Positions 51,301 through 64,000 of a DNA stretch of 64,000 bases are shown here, piece after piece. The notes below the pieces were generated by a model. It did no database searches. It saw only the letters and a list, made by a program, of their open reading frames with translations, and was not told the DNA's origin. Where the stretch lies: contig NC_021700.1 of assembly GCF_000247815.1 (NCBI RefSeq), positions 23,848,975 through 23,912,974 of the forward strand, given 5' to 3'. Source of the stretch: Ficedula albicollis. Taxonomy: Eukaryota > Chordata > Aves > Passeriformes > Muscicapidae. Made by a program: the position numbers and the translations under genes. Within the stretch, counting starts at the first letter, position 1. Each line of letters begins with the position of its first letter.

Positions 51301-53697
51301 AAATGTTTAGTAGACAGAATTACTGGACACTTTGAAAAATTGCACTTAAAATACTAATATCATTAGGGCTATGGCAGATGAGTAATCCAGCTGCGATTTT
51401 TTAAATATCGGACATAAACTAATACAAATGTAGCAAAGTGTCTTCAAAATGTAGATAAATTGTTTTGCAATATGCTATGTATATTCTCTCCGATATGTAA
51501 GAGCATGTTGTTGTTTATCCTGTCAAGTTTAGTATGTCCACATTAAAAGATGTCCTGTTACTTCTTTTGCATTATAAATCATTAAAAATGTAAGAAGACG
51601 TGAGCTGATGTAATCTTTCCCTAGAAATATGAACAGTAACATCATATCATGTAGGAAAAGAAGTAGTTGAAAAAAAGATGTGGTAGCACAAAGAAGATAC
51701 AGAGCACGCAGAGCAATCAGATCGAAGGAACGGGATACTAAATTTGAAGTGCATACCAGTTCATGCCTCCAGCATGAGATAGAGAGTACTGGAATATTAT
51801 ACACTGTTTCAGAAAGCTGTCAAAAGGGTATGTAGTAAAGGGTAACATACAGCATAATGCAACAAAAATCACACACATTTATGAAATATTTGAAAGATGA
51901 TCCCTGGCAAAAAGGAAATGCATACACTGTACATACACTGTATATACAGTTATTTGGCCATTAATTATTTTACAACTGTTTGAGTTAGACTCATGTTGAA
52001 GGAGAAACAATATTCACCTAAAATAAGAGTCTTTCACATGATGCAGAGACACAGAGGGCCTCTGTTACATGAGAGTAAAGGATACACTTTGAATACACCT
52101 GTAACATGAACAACCACATGTGTTGTAGAACAGCTGTAGAACTGTAAAACAACTGTAACAGTACCCACAGAGATTACAGAAAGTTGGTGCATTGGCTTTT
52201 GACTTTTCCATATTAGCTCCTTTCCTTTATTTTTTATGATCTCTTTACTTTGTCAGAAATTTTATATTATGTAAAGTGATCCATCTTAAACAGAGCATGA
52301 TCAGGTTTAGGTAGGGAGACAGGGCCTGTATGGAGCCACTGCTAATCCAGAGAAGTGAATACTTTGATAGCAGGTGATTATTCACCTCTTGCTCTCTGAG
52401 TAGTCCAATCATTAAAAAAAAAGTTTTCACATTTTAGTTTCGCTGGTTACAGACCTAATGCCCCTCTCTTGGGTCACATAATGAGAATTAGAGGCATATT
52501 TCTTACTGCAGTGTTAAGAGACCATTTTCTGGCAGCTAATTAATGCTCCATCCTTACCTAGACTCAAAGGAATTCTAGTCTTCTTATTTCTTAAAGAATT
52601 TTTTTTTAATAAGGGAAGACTTTCTCAGCTGGAAGTTATATCTTTGATATTTTAGATATTATTGTTTCTTCTTACAGTAGTTCAGATTTCTTTATAATCC
52701 AAAGAAGCTTATTTTTGATGTAAAGTATTTTAATTACATTTCTGAATCTCTGTGGTTTGTCTAATTCTTTAAATCAAAACACACAGTAATATTCTTGTGT
52801 GGGTTTTTCTTTTGAAAAATCACATTTATGTCATCAGTAGTAGATCAATTGATATACGTAAAAAAAATTATGAACAAAGGGAAAAAATCTGCATAGCAGT
52901 GGAAATAGTATGAATTATTTGGTTTTAAGAAGACAGTAGATAAGACTGTGTGATGCTTTATATAAAACCCGAGTGAGATCAGCAGGACCTGAGAGGAGGA
53001 TAGTCTCTAACTTCAGTTAAGTTGGTTTTATTTAAATCACACGTATTTGTTTGCACCTCAGAGTAAAAATAGTTCCTAAGCCTTTGTGTTTGCCTTTTTG
53101 GGATGGGGGAAAAAAAGCCATATTAGGGAATACTAATAAACTACAAAGACAGTATAGAGCATACTGTTTCCACATGCCTTAGGCTCTTTTGTTTAGAAGA
53201 ACATGCTTACAAAGAAAAAAGTGGTGGGCTAGGGAAGTCAATTGGAGTGAGAAACACACATGGAAAGTCTTTGAATGGCTTGCAATGGGACAGGGGAGTA
53301 GTAGGAACTCTCATGTCACCAACACAGTGGAAGTATCTCCCATTGTGGAGGGAGTCCTGAGCTCAGCTAGGTCAGCAAGTTTCTGGGGTTTTTTGACAAA
53401 GAATGGCTCGATGCAATGATAAGTGCCACCCTTCCTCTTGCAAGGTATACTTACACTGTAGAGTATTTTACTGAGTTTGTATCAGCATGCTTGACTTCTT
53501 ACTTGGAAAAGAAAAATTCAATTTGACACACACCCTTAACTGTTGCTCTTTTTTCAGCTAGGGAATTGAGTCTGTCTGTGCCTTTATATCAAGATGACAC
53601 TACAGCCACAGCTTCTTCACATATGACTCCTCAGAAGACTCAGAGGAGCAGCCATTCTTTAAGAAATCTTACTTTCGGGCCACTGCTATCACCTGAG
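48301..53697. other. Gene-free AT-rich sequence
   Basis: No gene or recognised repeat in 5.4 kb, apart from A runs (for example 50050-50064) and a 14-bp palindrome ACTGTATATACAGT at 51937-51950. All frames are under 95 codons. Confidence 0.55.
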
Positions 53698-53763
53698 TAG
53701 GAGGCTTGGATCAAGATCCAGAGGTCACTTCCAACCTCAGACATCGGGCTTGTGACTGTGTGG
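53698..53763 (+). mobile_element. CR1 3' tail fragment
   Basis: The segment 'gtaggaggcttggatcaaga' then 'tccagaggtcacttccaacc' and 'tcagacatcgggcttgtgac' matches the last 60-70 bases of a CR1 ('aggttggactagatgatc', 'cagaggtcccttccaacctc', 'attctgtgattctgtg'). Diverged and very short. Confidence 0.65.
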
Positions 53764-54779
53764 TTAGGAAAATGGTAGCAATTGTGGTAGACAACCTCAC
53801 TGAGGGGTGCAGATGTGGGAATTAGGGAGCCTCAAGCACTGATTTAGGTCTTGACAACAGTATGTGTTATGTGTTTGGGAAAGTAGTCTTGCACCTTTAT
53901 TGGACTTACCAGTATCAACCATCATGTATGCTTCTACATGACCTGCCTGACCACTATGTTTTGTGGATTAATTACCTAATATTTCTTCAGTGATTTGCAT
54001 ATGTAAATATTATATAAATGCTAAATAGATATTAACTCTAAAACTTGCTGCCAGTGCTCACCATTAAGCACCTCTTTATTTCTCGGAGTACAAAGGCTGA
54101 TTTGCCCAAGGATGGAGCATGCCTCTACTGCAAGGCAGCAACTGATAGTCTTCAATGTTGTTTTCAGTCCTTGAGGATTTGCATCAAAGGATGCAAATCC
54201 TAACACTAGCATTGTATCTAAAATTGACAGTTAAATTTTTTAGTATGATTCCTAGTTTCAAAATAGGAAGGCTTTTCTTCCTGTATTCTTATTTCCCAGC
54301 TCACCAGTATATCAGAATTTATAAAATTACATGCCTTGTTTTGTGCTATGCTTCTTTTTTTTAATAACAGTAATTATGGCATCCACCTTGTGGTATGTGT
54401 TAACGTACCATCAGCATGATGCCTGAATCACCTTCTCAGCTAATGATTATTTGAAGTGATGTACACAGCTCCGACTTACCTGTTTTTCTCTATCAGTCAC
54501 TGTGAAAACAAACAGCTTAGAAGGAGCAGATCTCTAAAATTTGTACCATTTAGAGAGGAAAGACCTGGGTGAAAACAAATGGTTTATGTTTTCAGGCAGA
54601 AATAAATAAGGCATGGACTATGGCTCTCTCATCTACGAGTGAGTTTTATTAAAGAGTTAGAGCAAGCTCCAGTTTACAAGATATTCAGAACCATATGTAT
54701 GCATTAATTAAAGGAATGTGGAGGAGGAGGAGGGGATCTGAGAAAATAACAAAGCAGCAGTGTATGCGTGCAATGATTT
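53764..54779. other. Gene-free sequence
   Basis: No gene or identifiable repeat seen. Confidence 0.55.
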
Positions 54780-54960
54780 TTCATTCTGTTTCGCTTCAGC
54801 TCTGCCCCTGCAACAGAGGATCTAATCAATCTGCCGGCTATTAAGTTTGTTAATTGATAATGCATACTAATTAGGCTGTGCGCAGTTACTTAAGAGACTT
54901 TGCTAAGGTGATTGTAGGCACAAGTCCAAATGGAGTTTAAAGTATTCTGTGTGAGGTTAA
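54780..54960. promoter_or_regulatory. Candidate conserved non-coding element
   Basis: A compact repeat-free block with tightly packed homeodomain and POU-like sites: 'ctaatcaatctgccgg', 'ctattaagtttgttaattg', 'ataatgcatactaattagg', then CpG-bearing 'ctgtgcgcagttac'. 'atgcat' and 'taattag' cores this close together are typical of developmental enhancers. Function and conservation are inferred. Confidence 0.4.
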
Positions 54961-56829
54961 AACCCATCAACCAGAATAGATGGATTTTATATTATAACAG
55001 AAGGCACAATATACCCATAAGTATTTAATGTATTGCACAGCTATCCATTGTTACGTATCCTAAGACTACTGAACAATTAAAAATATAAAAAATAACCTCT
55101 AAAAAAAGGTAACTAAATAAGGTGTGTGTATGAATATGTAGAGATAGTAGAGATGAAGGGAAGCTGAAACTGAACCAGCTTTAAAATAAATATTCATATT
55201 AATTTTCACACTTATGTCCAGGAATAATAGTATGTAGTTCTGCTGCAAGGGAGGAGCAAGCATGATAAGAACTCAGCCTAATCTAGCTTTATGAACTTTG
55301 ACAATAAGCCACATAAAATTGACATGCCTTTCTGCCCCCATCCAATAGGGCAATAAAGCAGTAGTTACAGAGTAGCAACAAAAGCATGTCAACTAGCTAT
55401 TTGTAATACATAGAGAAAGTCAGAGCTATTATTTATATCATTACTGTATTATTATGAACCTCAGAGTCTCTTTTCCATTTCTAGCGACTCTTTCTTGAGG
55501 TGTTCCTGACCTTAAAGAGATAATTTTTTAGATATTAATAGTCTTGGTCTTTTCTCCCCCCTTCTTTTTCTTCTTTTCTATGCATCATATAAAATGAAAG
55601 TTCTTTGCAATATAAATTTGGAGTTGGCAGGCACTAGTGATGGAGGTAGTGGGCATTTAATTAGTGAATGAATTGTATTCTCATGGTGTGGCCATTGGAC
55701 CTAAAATCTAAGCTATGGTGCTTTATTTAACTATATGAAAATGACTGGGTGTCACTATTTAGCATGTAGGAAACTATTTTTTAATGACTGAGTACTTAGA
55801 ATCGAAAAGAAAAAAAAAACACTTTGGGAGAGATCTTGCAACCTTGTTGAAGGAAGTTTATTGCGATGAGATACGTCATGTTGTAAGTAGAACTATTGCA
55901 GTAGAGATATTTTTATTATCTGCATGTAGTCAGTGGATATAGTTGGAGGGGCAAGAGATATGTACCAATAACAAAGTTTGGGTAGCTACAAATTTGAACG
56001 ACCACAAAGGTGAATTACATAGGTTGCAATTATCTGTTTTGTATGCAAAGGTTGTGTATTATGTTGAGGATTATGGAGAAATTACTTTTTATTTGTTTTC
56101 CTATTCAGTCAGTTGCTTCAACTTGTGTGTAGCACAAATCTGGGGAGACATAAGGACACTTATCTAAATGGCTGAGCTGTGACCCAGAGGAGCCATGCAC
56201 AAAGCTATGGAAAGATGGTGTTCCCTAGGCTTGCAACCAAATCCCCCCAAAACTGATGATAGGCTTTGTGAACATTAGTAATGCAGCTTTCACAGTGAGA
56301 AATATAAACACAACTTGTAACAAACTTTCTTGAAGTTTTCTTCCTCTGAGAGTTCTGTGGGAGATGTAATATCTCCTATCTCTTTCAGTGCTTCACTTAA
56401 CCGTCTGTAATGAATGAGTAAATAAGAGGAGATGAGCTTAAAAGGCAATCAAAGTAGCAGGGAATTGCCAGCATGAATGAGTGATTCTCACTGGACTAGT
56501 ACATCTCAAGGAGGATACGAAGAAGATAATTTTACAAGGGGGTTTGATGGCAGGACTTCGGACATTGTTACATATTGACGCTGGAGACAATGGGATCTGA
56601 ATTTTTCTCCCCAGCACTTTTCTGAGGCACATCCATTGGGCATTATGTCTCTGTATGGTCTCCTTCTCCTTGCTGGGAAAGTAAGGACACATCCAGAAAG
56701 TAGTTTTGGTCAACCAAGATCAGAATTACCCTCTGGAGGCTCCTGTTGCTCTACAGACCTCATCATGTTCCTATGAAGATTTTTGGATATTTTCATAGAG
56801 CGAGATGTTTCAGGGGGAATAGCTTTCTT
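54961..56829. other. Gene-free AT-rich sequence
   Basis: No gene or identifiable repeat; frames are under 92 codons. Confidence 0.55.
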
Positions 56830-57823
<994 letters not shown>

Positions 57824-60800
57824 CTGTAAATGTAAGACAAGTTGCATCACTGATCACTCCTTGTATTGTGTCCTGTCATGTCAGCAAAAAATATGTGTTC
57901 TGAAGAAGCTTATCTTAACACCAGCAATAAGTTGATCGCTGGTAATTATGAAAGAAGCTAGATGAGTAACTTTATTGATTAGTACTGAAGGGGAGCTTAG
58001 AGGTACAACACGAGTTCTTATATTTTGATGTGTGGTTGAAACAACAAGGAGAGTTCACTTAGCTGTTCCACAGTCTCCTTTAAGGCTGTCCTCTGAACAA
58101 AATGAAAGAACAGAGCAGGTTAAATCATGCTATGCCTGTTCAAGAGACCTGCCTTTTCCAGGAATATTGCACCTGCATTATTGAAGAGGGTTCTGCTCTG
58201 ACATCTTTCTTTAGTACACATCAGTGAAATTTTAGCCCATAATGTCAACTAAAGTGAAGTAAATAGTAGGAAAAATGTTCTGCGAATATTTGCTCAAAGT
58301 GGAAAGTGGATTTCAATTAGACCATGTTTGCAATGCTTTCACGTTTGCTTTCCAGGAACACTTGAGTGCTCAAGCTTTATTAGTATGAATAACTCATGAA
58401 AAAGTGAATGCTTGCTCAAATATTCACCAAAAGCAGATTTTGAAGAGAAAACTCACTGGAGAAGCGTGTGACTAATTTTTAATAAGAAGTACTGCTGAGA
58501 ATTTTACAAGGTCACTATCTCTTTGTGGACAGCCTACAAAGAGAAATAAAGGTAGTATTAATAGATAATTTTCAGCAAATGTGCACCAGCCCTAATGTAA
58601 AAAATCTCACAGTGATGTTGTCATTTTTGTAAGGCAAATATCTGCTGTTCCTGGTTTCTTATGAGGTTAAATTTTTAGCTTGTTGTCTAAGGCTTACTTC
58701 ATAGAGGTTCAAGCACAGAGGGTTCCCATGAACTTAAGCAATATTTGAGATTGCTTGGTAACCTCAGGACTGGATCGCTAATTCTTGCTACTCTATATAA
58801 GTCCTACTATACTTAATACAGGTTACACTTTTACAAAATCGTGCCTGCTCTCCCACTTGTGTCATTTTAGGAATATTTTTCTTGATCTGGGTGAAATGCA
58901 CAACATTTAACTATGTTTGTCAGTGCCTACTTTTTGCCTCATGCACTCTATTACTATATTCTGTGGAATTGTATTCAAGATTTAAAAAGACAGCAGGAAA
59001 TCTGCTGGATTGTGATTTCATAAACTGGTATGGGTTAGTGTTTTATGTCAGTGGTACTCCTAAGAGTTTAAGAGACTATTTAATATAAGCAAGAGTATTG
59101 TCCTCTGATTCCAATACAAATACAAATCTTTCAGCCAAGGACCAAGAATTTAGAAAGGAAAAGAGTGCCACAAAATAAGTAATAGTAATTGTAATTTTAC
59201 GCTACCAGGAATCAAACCACATCTGAAAAAGAGTTTTCCAAATTTCTCCTTTTCAATTTGACTGCTTTCTTTAACATGGTCACTCTTCTTTCATGAGGGG
59301 TAGAAGAGCATTATAGCCATCTCCAACTGCTATTTTTGTTGTAGATGACAAAATATCTTCTTGGACATCATGCTTCCTTTACTATAAAAAAAGCCAGAAG
59401 CAGAAGCAGAAAAAAAACAAAAACAAATAAATAAAACAAAACAAAAAAAAAGAGAGAGAAATATTTTGTCTTTCACTTTCACAATGCAGAAAGGAAGATT
59501 ATTAGCATTCAGCTTCATTCTTGAGTGTGAACTAAATTATGTGGACTTAAAAATGCAAAAATGAAGATGAATGAAACTCTCTCTTGCTTAGCGATCAAAT
59601 AAAAAATAAACATTTGCCTAAAACGATTGCCATTGCTTAATACATTTTATCTGAAATAAGATACTGTATTGTATCATTTCTCACAATATGTAATACTTTG
59701 TTTTTCTGCAATATTATTTTGCTGATTTCTAAAATATTAAAACAGATCCTTTTTGCCTGTTCAACAGCAATTTCTTTATATAAACAAATGCTTCTAAATG
59801 CTTTAAGAAAAGAGGTATTAAATTGGTTAAAACACAAACCATTAGTAAGCTTCCCAGAGAAAAATCTGCAAATGCGAAAACAAGAAGGGTAGAGTACAAT
59901 GCACATAGTAATTATTGCAATTCATCAAATCATAGCATATGTACTACCATTGAAATTATATCACCCAAAGAGTACAGACTTTTTACACAGCTTGAAAAAT
60001 TCCATACTTTGTTATAGTGGGATGTACAAATAATTCACTTGACCTGCTTTATGAAACATATATTCATGTTCTCTCTAAGGACTGTATTGTATTTGCTGTT
60101 GAATGTAATTTACACTATTTCTATATGGATTCTTCCAGGGAGAAAATCAGAAAGGAACTGCTCAGACCCCCTAATTCAGTACTTTACAAGGCATTGGAAG
60201 TACTAAAATTCATATTTTATTTTAAGATTTTATTTAAAAATTGTTCAAGGAAGCATGAAATAATGACTTAACTCCAATCCTGAATCTTTTTGCATACAAC
60301 TGTTGCCCTATGAAGACTCACTGATTGATCTGCGTAAGATCTGGAATGAAGCATTCCTTAAGCACAAAGTGAGAAGCTTCTAAACTTTTGAAAGCAGTCC
60401 ACTTAAAATTGAAAAAAAATTTAGACCTTTAATTTACATGTTTATGTCTGTTATCTAGTTCTTCTAAAAAAAGTTTGGAAAATGCCTTCTTCCAGTAAAT
60501 ATACGGGTCTTTTATCCTTGCAATTTAAACCAGAGTTTATCATTGGTACAAGCTTTATGAAAAAGGAGTGGAAGAGCCAAAGACACATGTAGTAATTCTG
60601 GTTTACTAATTTTTTGGTTGGACAAGTGTGGGCAATGAATTTTATACATCAAAGTTTAAGTCCCACAGTTCCTGCTCCCAGATCACGTAAACTAGAGATC
60701 TTCAATTCCTTTTTCTCCCACTTAAAACTGAAGTAAACTGAAATTGAAGACTTGCTTTCTATTTTGTTGTTCATTAGCAGCTTCAGTTTACTTCTCGCTT

Positions 60801-63632
60801 TTATGATTTTGTGTGGAAAGTCATTGGCTTCAGTAGGGTTTCTCTTGATTTATACCAGTTTAAGTAAAACTCATATTGGCCCTTTTCTCTCACTGAAGAT
60901 GTTGCCCATGAGATGTGTCAGAATAATGACTCAGGAAAATGAAGTCATAGACTAGACAGGGCTCCCAGAGAACGAGCGGCCTTGCACACTTCACTGGTCC
61001 CCACATCAGTGTGCGCCGATCCTGCCGTGACGAGGATTACCTGGGGAGGTGCCTGACATTCTCCGTGCCTGCTCAATCTGTTCTGTGTGGCAATAGAGGT
61101 GATAACTGTGTTGTGGACATTTGTCCTCGAAGAGTACATTTCTCATACCAATAGGCTATTGACTTTCAGTAATTGCAAACTTAGGGAAGATTTTTATTGG
61201 TGTGCTGGAGATAAAGGATCTCTTGTCCCGCTACCACAGTCTTCCACAACGATTAAACTGCAATTGGGAAAGAGACAGATTTGGTCCCCTTTTCTCACCC
61301 ATCTGAACAGGGTGTTGGTATCTGCCTACATAATAAAAAAATCAGGACACAGAGATTTATTTCACAGCAGGACTTGTGCCACAAAATGGTAAGGCAGTTT
61401 GTTAATGGTCATTTGTCAATTTTTTTTGTCATAACTGGATGTTAATAAGGAATATTAAGGATGAGGTGAAAAAAGAATATCTGATTAATAGTCTTACTTT
61501 TAGAGACAATTATAAAAAAATTAGTACTACTTTATAGAGTCAATCGTTTTGAAAGATGAATTTGACCAGTTATATTACTTGTTTAAAATATAACAAAGAC
61601 ACCTGGAATTATAACATCCTTTGCACAGTGGATGTCATATTACTTTTTTTGGTGATTACGTCAATTTAGTATTTCACGTATTATTAATAATTCCTCATTA
61701 CATAAAATTATTACTAAACTGGCAATTAAGTGAATGTGAAGGATCCATATGCTGAAGTGTTTGTAACATTTCAATTATGAACCTCACATCAGATGTCTTC
61801 CGGTGTGCATCAATAACATTAATGAACAATCTTTTTGCCAAAACCACCCAAATGCATTCCATTATCTTATTATATTATATATCATATTTTCACAGAGCCT
61901 TGATACATCTTCATAAATATTTAGATATTAGCTTCAGGAGGAATCAGGTAGTCTACTTTCTGGCTCTTATAGGACAAACAGGTTTCCTCATATCTCAATA
62001 GTTGTCACATCTAGACATCAGTGTTTCAGCTACTGGCAGCTTCTTGTTTCAAAATGTCTTCATCAACTTGATTTTATGTTTCATATTTTCCTTTGAATTT
62101 ATATTTCCTCCTTATTTTTTAAAATAAAATCTCTTCTATGTTAAGGACACTTCCCTTCTCATTGTTGCTCTTCAAGGACAGGTCTATTCTTCTAACTTAA
62201 ACGAAATATTTCTCAGAGAGTGCCCAGGACAATCTGTGCACTGAAAATCACAATGTTGTCTTCAATGTGGTAAGTGAATAAAACAGACAAGTAGTATGCA
62301 TACAAAACCCCCTACTCATTCAGCTGTACTTTTCCTCTAGCAAGGACATAAAGGCTACTGCTCCAAAGCAAAGTGTATTGAGTAAGTAAGACACATGAAC
62401 TTCAGAAATGTTCCTTCTTTCACGTTTGGCTTTCTGGTTTAAACCATCCAGGTCTTATGCCATTTGTTTCCTTGTGTTTTGAAGAGATGGACTGTGGGTC
62501 TACCAAGTGCAGCACAGGTCTTGCCTACCTGCAAAAACGTGAAGGAAGTTTTGCAAAAACCTGCAAAAAACCTGCAAAAGTTTGACCGGTGGTCATTACT
62601 GACCGATACAGGCTCACTGTTCCTTGTCACTTGTCCCACTAAAAATTACATATTTGCATGAGTCAGTCTGATATTAATGCAGAAGGCACAAATATGAGAT
62701 AAATAAACCCTAGATTATTTGTTTCCCATTGATCAGTGGTGATGATTTCCATGCAGATTTGTGTGTCTGTCTTTATGTCCGAAAATCTGGACTGGAAAAG
62801 TAACATTTTAACTCTTGTATAACGCAAGTTAGTAGTAAGTGGAGAAATACTAATGTCCACATTTATCTCAACAAAGAAAGATAGTCAAGTTAGAGGTTGC
62901 TTCTGCTTGAAACTTAGATGAAGCATCTAACAAGGGCTCAGAAAGAGGTAGTTTATCTCTTATTTATTTTTTGATTGCGAGTTTTAAAATTTCACGGACT
63001 CCTCATCACTATTATAAAATTGTGTTCTCTGCATTTGTAATTTATATGCTTTCAACTTGCCCAGGAAATTTATGCAAACACAGAGATGATCATATCACAT
63101 CCTGCCTTGAAGCTCATACCATACAGATAGGACGTGGTACAATACTTCAGTGTCTTAGCACAAGGGCAATTTATTCTTTCCTTTTTCAATTTGCAGACCG
63201 GCCCATTCTTTAAAAAAGTAAATGTTGCTGAAAAAGTAACCCAGACATTTGAGTACTGTAAAGCAGAGAGGTCCTGGGGAAGATGATGGAAAAAATTTCT
63301 TCCATATTATGGATTTTTTTGGGTTGGGAATAAAAAGACTTGCTCCTCCACAGGGCCGAAAGCTACAGTAATCACTGAGAACACTGTGGCTTTGTCAATA
63401 GTGTTTCATAAAAATACTAAAACACTAAGTACCTCTTGTATTGGTGAAGATAATTAACTTTTAAGAAAACAATTTGGCCCAGATTTTCAGAAGCAGATAG
63501 AGATTGTAAATGTTCCAAAATTCAGATTCCTATAACCTGATTTTCAAAATTTCCTGAAAGGTTTGTGAAGAGAACATGAGGGGCAGCATTTTGTTTCAAC
63601 ATCATCTCTTTGTAAGCTCTCTTTCTTTGAGA
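57824..63632. other. Gene-free AT-rich sequence with one GC-rich patch
   Basis: No gene recognised. A 125-bp GC-richer patch with several CpGs (about 60956-61081) stands out. A-rich simple sequence lies at 59408-59460. All frames are about 100 codons or less and without domains. Confidence 0.5.
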
Positions 63633-63689
63633 ACTCCAAAATTAATTTATCTAAAATAATTCATAACTTCTCCTTCTATACTTTCTGAG
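63633..63689 (+). repeat. Direct repeat, copy 1 of a 57-bp segment
   Basis: The segment from 'actccaaaattaattta' to 'tatactttctgag' recurs 311 bp downstream with one mismatch. The sequence before the repeat differs in the two copies, so 63633 and 63944 mark a sharp left boundary. Confidence 0.95.
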
Positions 63690-63943
63690 AGTATTCATTG
63701 GATACAAAATTTCATGTAAGCATTTGTCTGCCCTGCTCTATATGCATAGATGACATAATGTTAGAAGTCATAACCTGTTCAGATCTCTCATTTTGTAATG
63801 CTAAAGTGGCCTTTTGGAGACGGATTTGAATTTTGGATTGGTCGAATGGTGGACTTTTGCAGAGCAGCTAGTAGCCAGAAATAGCACTGGCTCTGAAAGA
63901 AACTTTCCAGCGTATTTTTGTCAGTCAGCCAAATTTTCACATG
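63690..63943. other. Spacer between direct repeats
   Basis: No gene. A 61-codon plus frame beginning at 63814 runs to the window edge with no support. If the duplication is tandem, this would be the rest of a 311-bp unit. Confidence 0.5.
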
Positions 63944-64000
63944 ACTCCAAAATTAATTTATCTAAAATGATTCATAACTTCTCCTTCTATACTTTCTGAG
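63944..64000 (+). repeat. Direct repeat, copy 2, cut by the window edge
   Basis: Matches 63633-63689 except A to G at 63969. It is still matching at the last base of the window, so the true length is unknown. A tandem duplication with a 311-bp period is likely. Confidence 0.95.

Noticed and set aside
51921..51950. Palindromic TACACTGTA / ACTGTATATACAGT cluster
   Set aside because: AT-rich palindromes of this size are common; no second feature supports a binding array.

Overview
This is vertebrate nuclear DNA, almost certainly from a bird and probably from a passerine. The evidence is: three CR1 LINE 3' ends, one of them with the classic avian tail; a long avian-type ERVL LTR; two further LTRs that I recognise from passerine genomes; and an AT-rich background without operons or long open frames. 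The taxon is inferred from repeat content alone. No marker gene is present.

I find no protein-coding gene, tRNA or rRNA in the 64 kb. Every long open frame is either low-complexity (poly-Gly/poly-Pro over a G run, a CTAT repeat, or a 66-bp minisatellite whose unit is a multiple of three without stops) or a short random frame. The window is therefore intergenic desert or the inside of a very large intron.

Layout. 1-5 kb: an ancient MIR/L3-like relic, then two minus-strand solo LTRs close together (ERVL type 3562-4606, ERVK-like 4719-5036). 5-9.7 kb: quiet sequence ending in an extreme tract, 8810-9720, with no C on the plus strand and an uninterrupted run of 822 G. 9.7-29 kb: mostly unannotatable AT-rich DNA with an ancient repeat (13.3-13.7 kb), two short tandem duplications, one CR1 (22.5-23.0 kb), and blocks at 14.9-15.8, 16.8-17.2 and 27.0-28.0 kb that look like conserved non-coding elements (CpG-retaining, repeat-free, rich in TAAT-type homeodomain sites). 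29-41 kb: a well-preserved CR1 tail, a MIR/L3-like relic, two more possible conserved blocks near 35 kb, and a decayed non-CR1 reverse transcriptase at about 39.5-40.1 kb with a readable YADD box. 41.86-43.48 kb: a solo LTR with perfect TGTCTT...AAGACA ends and a 5-bp target duplication, carrying an 84-base G run and a 66-bp minisatellite. 43-56 kb: quiet, with small relics and a possible conserved element at 54.8 kb. 56.83-57.82 kb: a 947-bp pure CTAT microsatellite. 57.8-64 kb: quiet, ending in a 57-bp direct repeat that is cut by the window edge.

No set of genes works together here. The plausible function is long-range regulation by the candidate conserved blocks; the rest is retroelement debris and unstable simple repeats. 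Conservation cannot be shown from one sequence, so those calls are pattern-based and given low confidence. No new multi-gene system was found.
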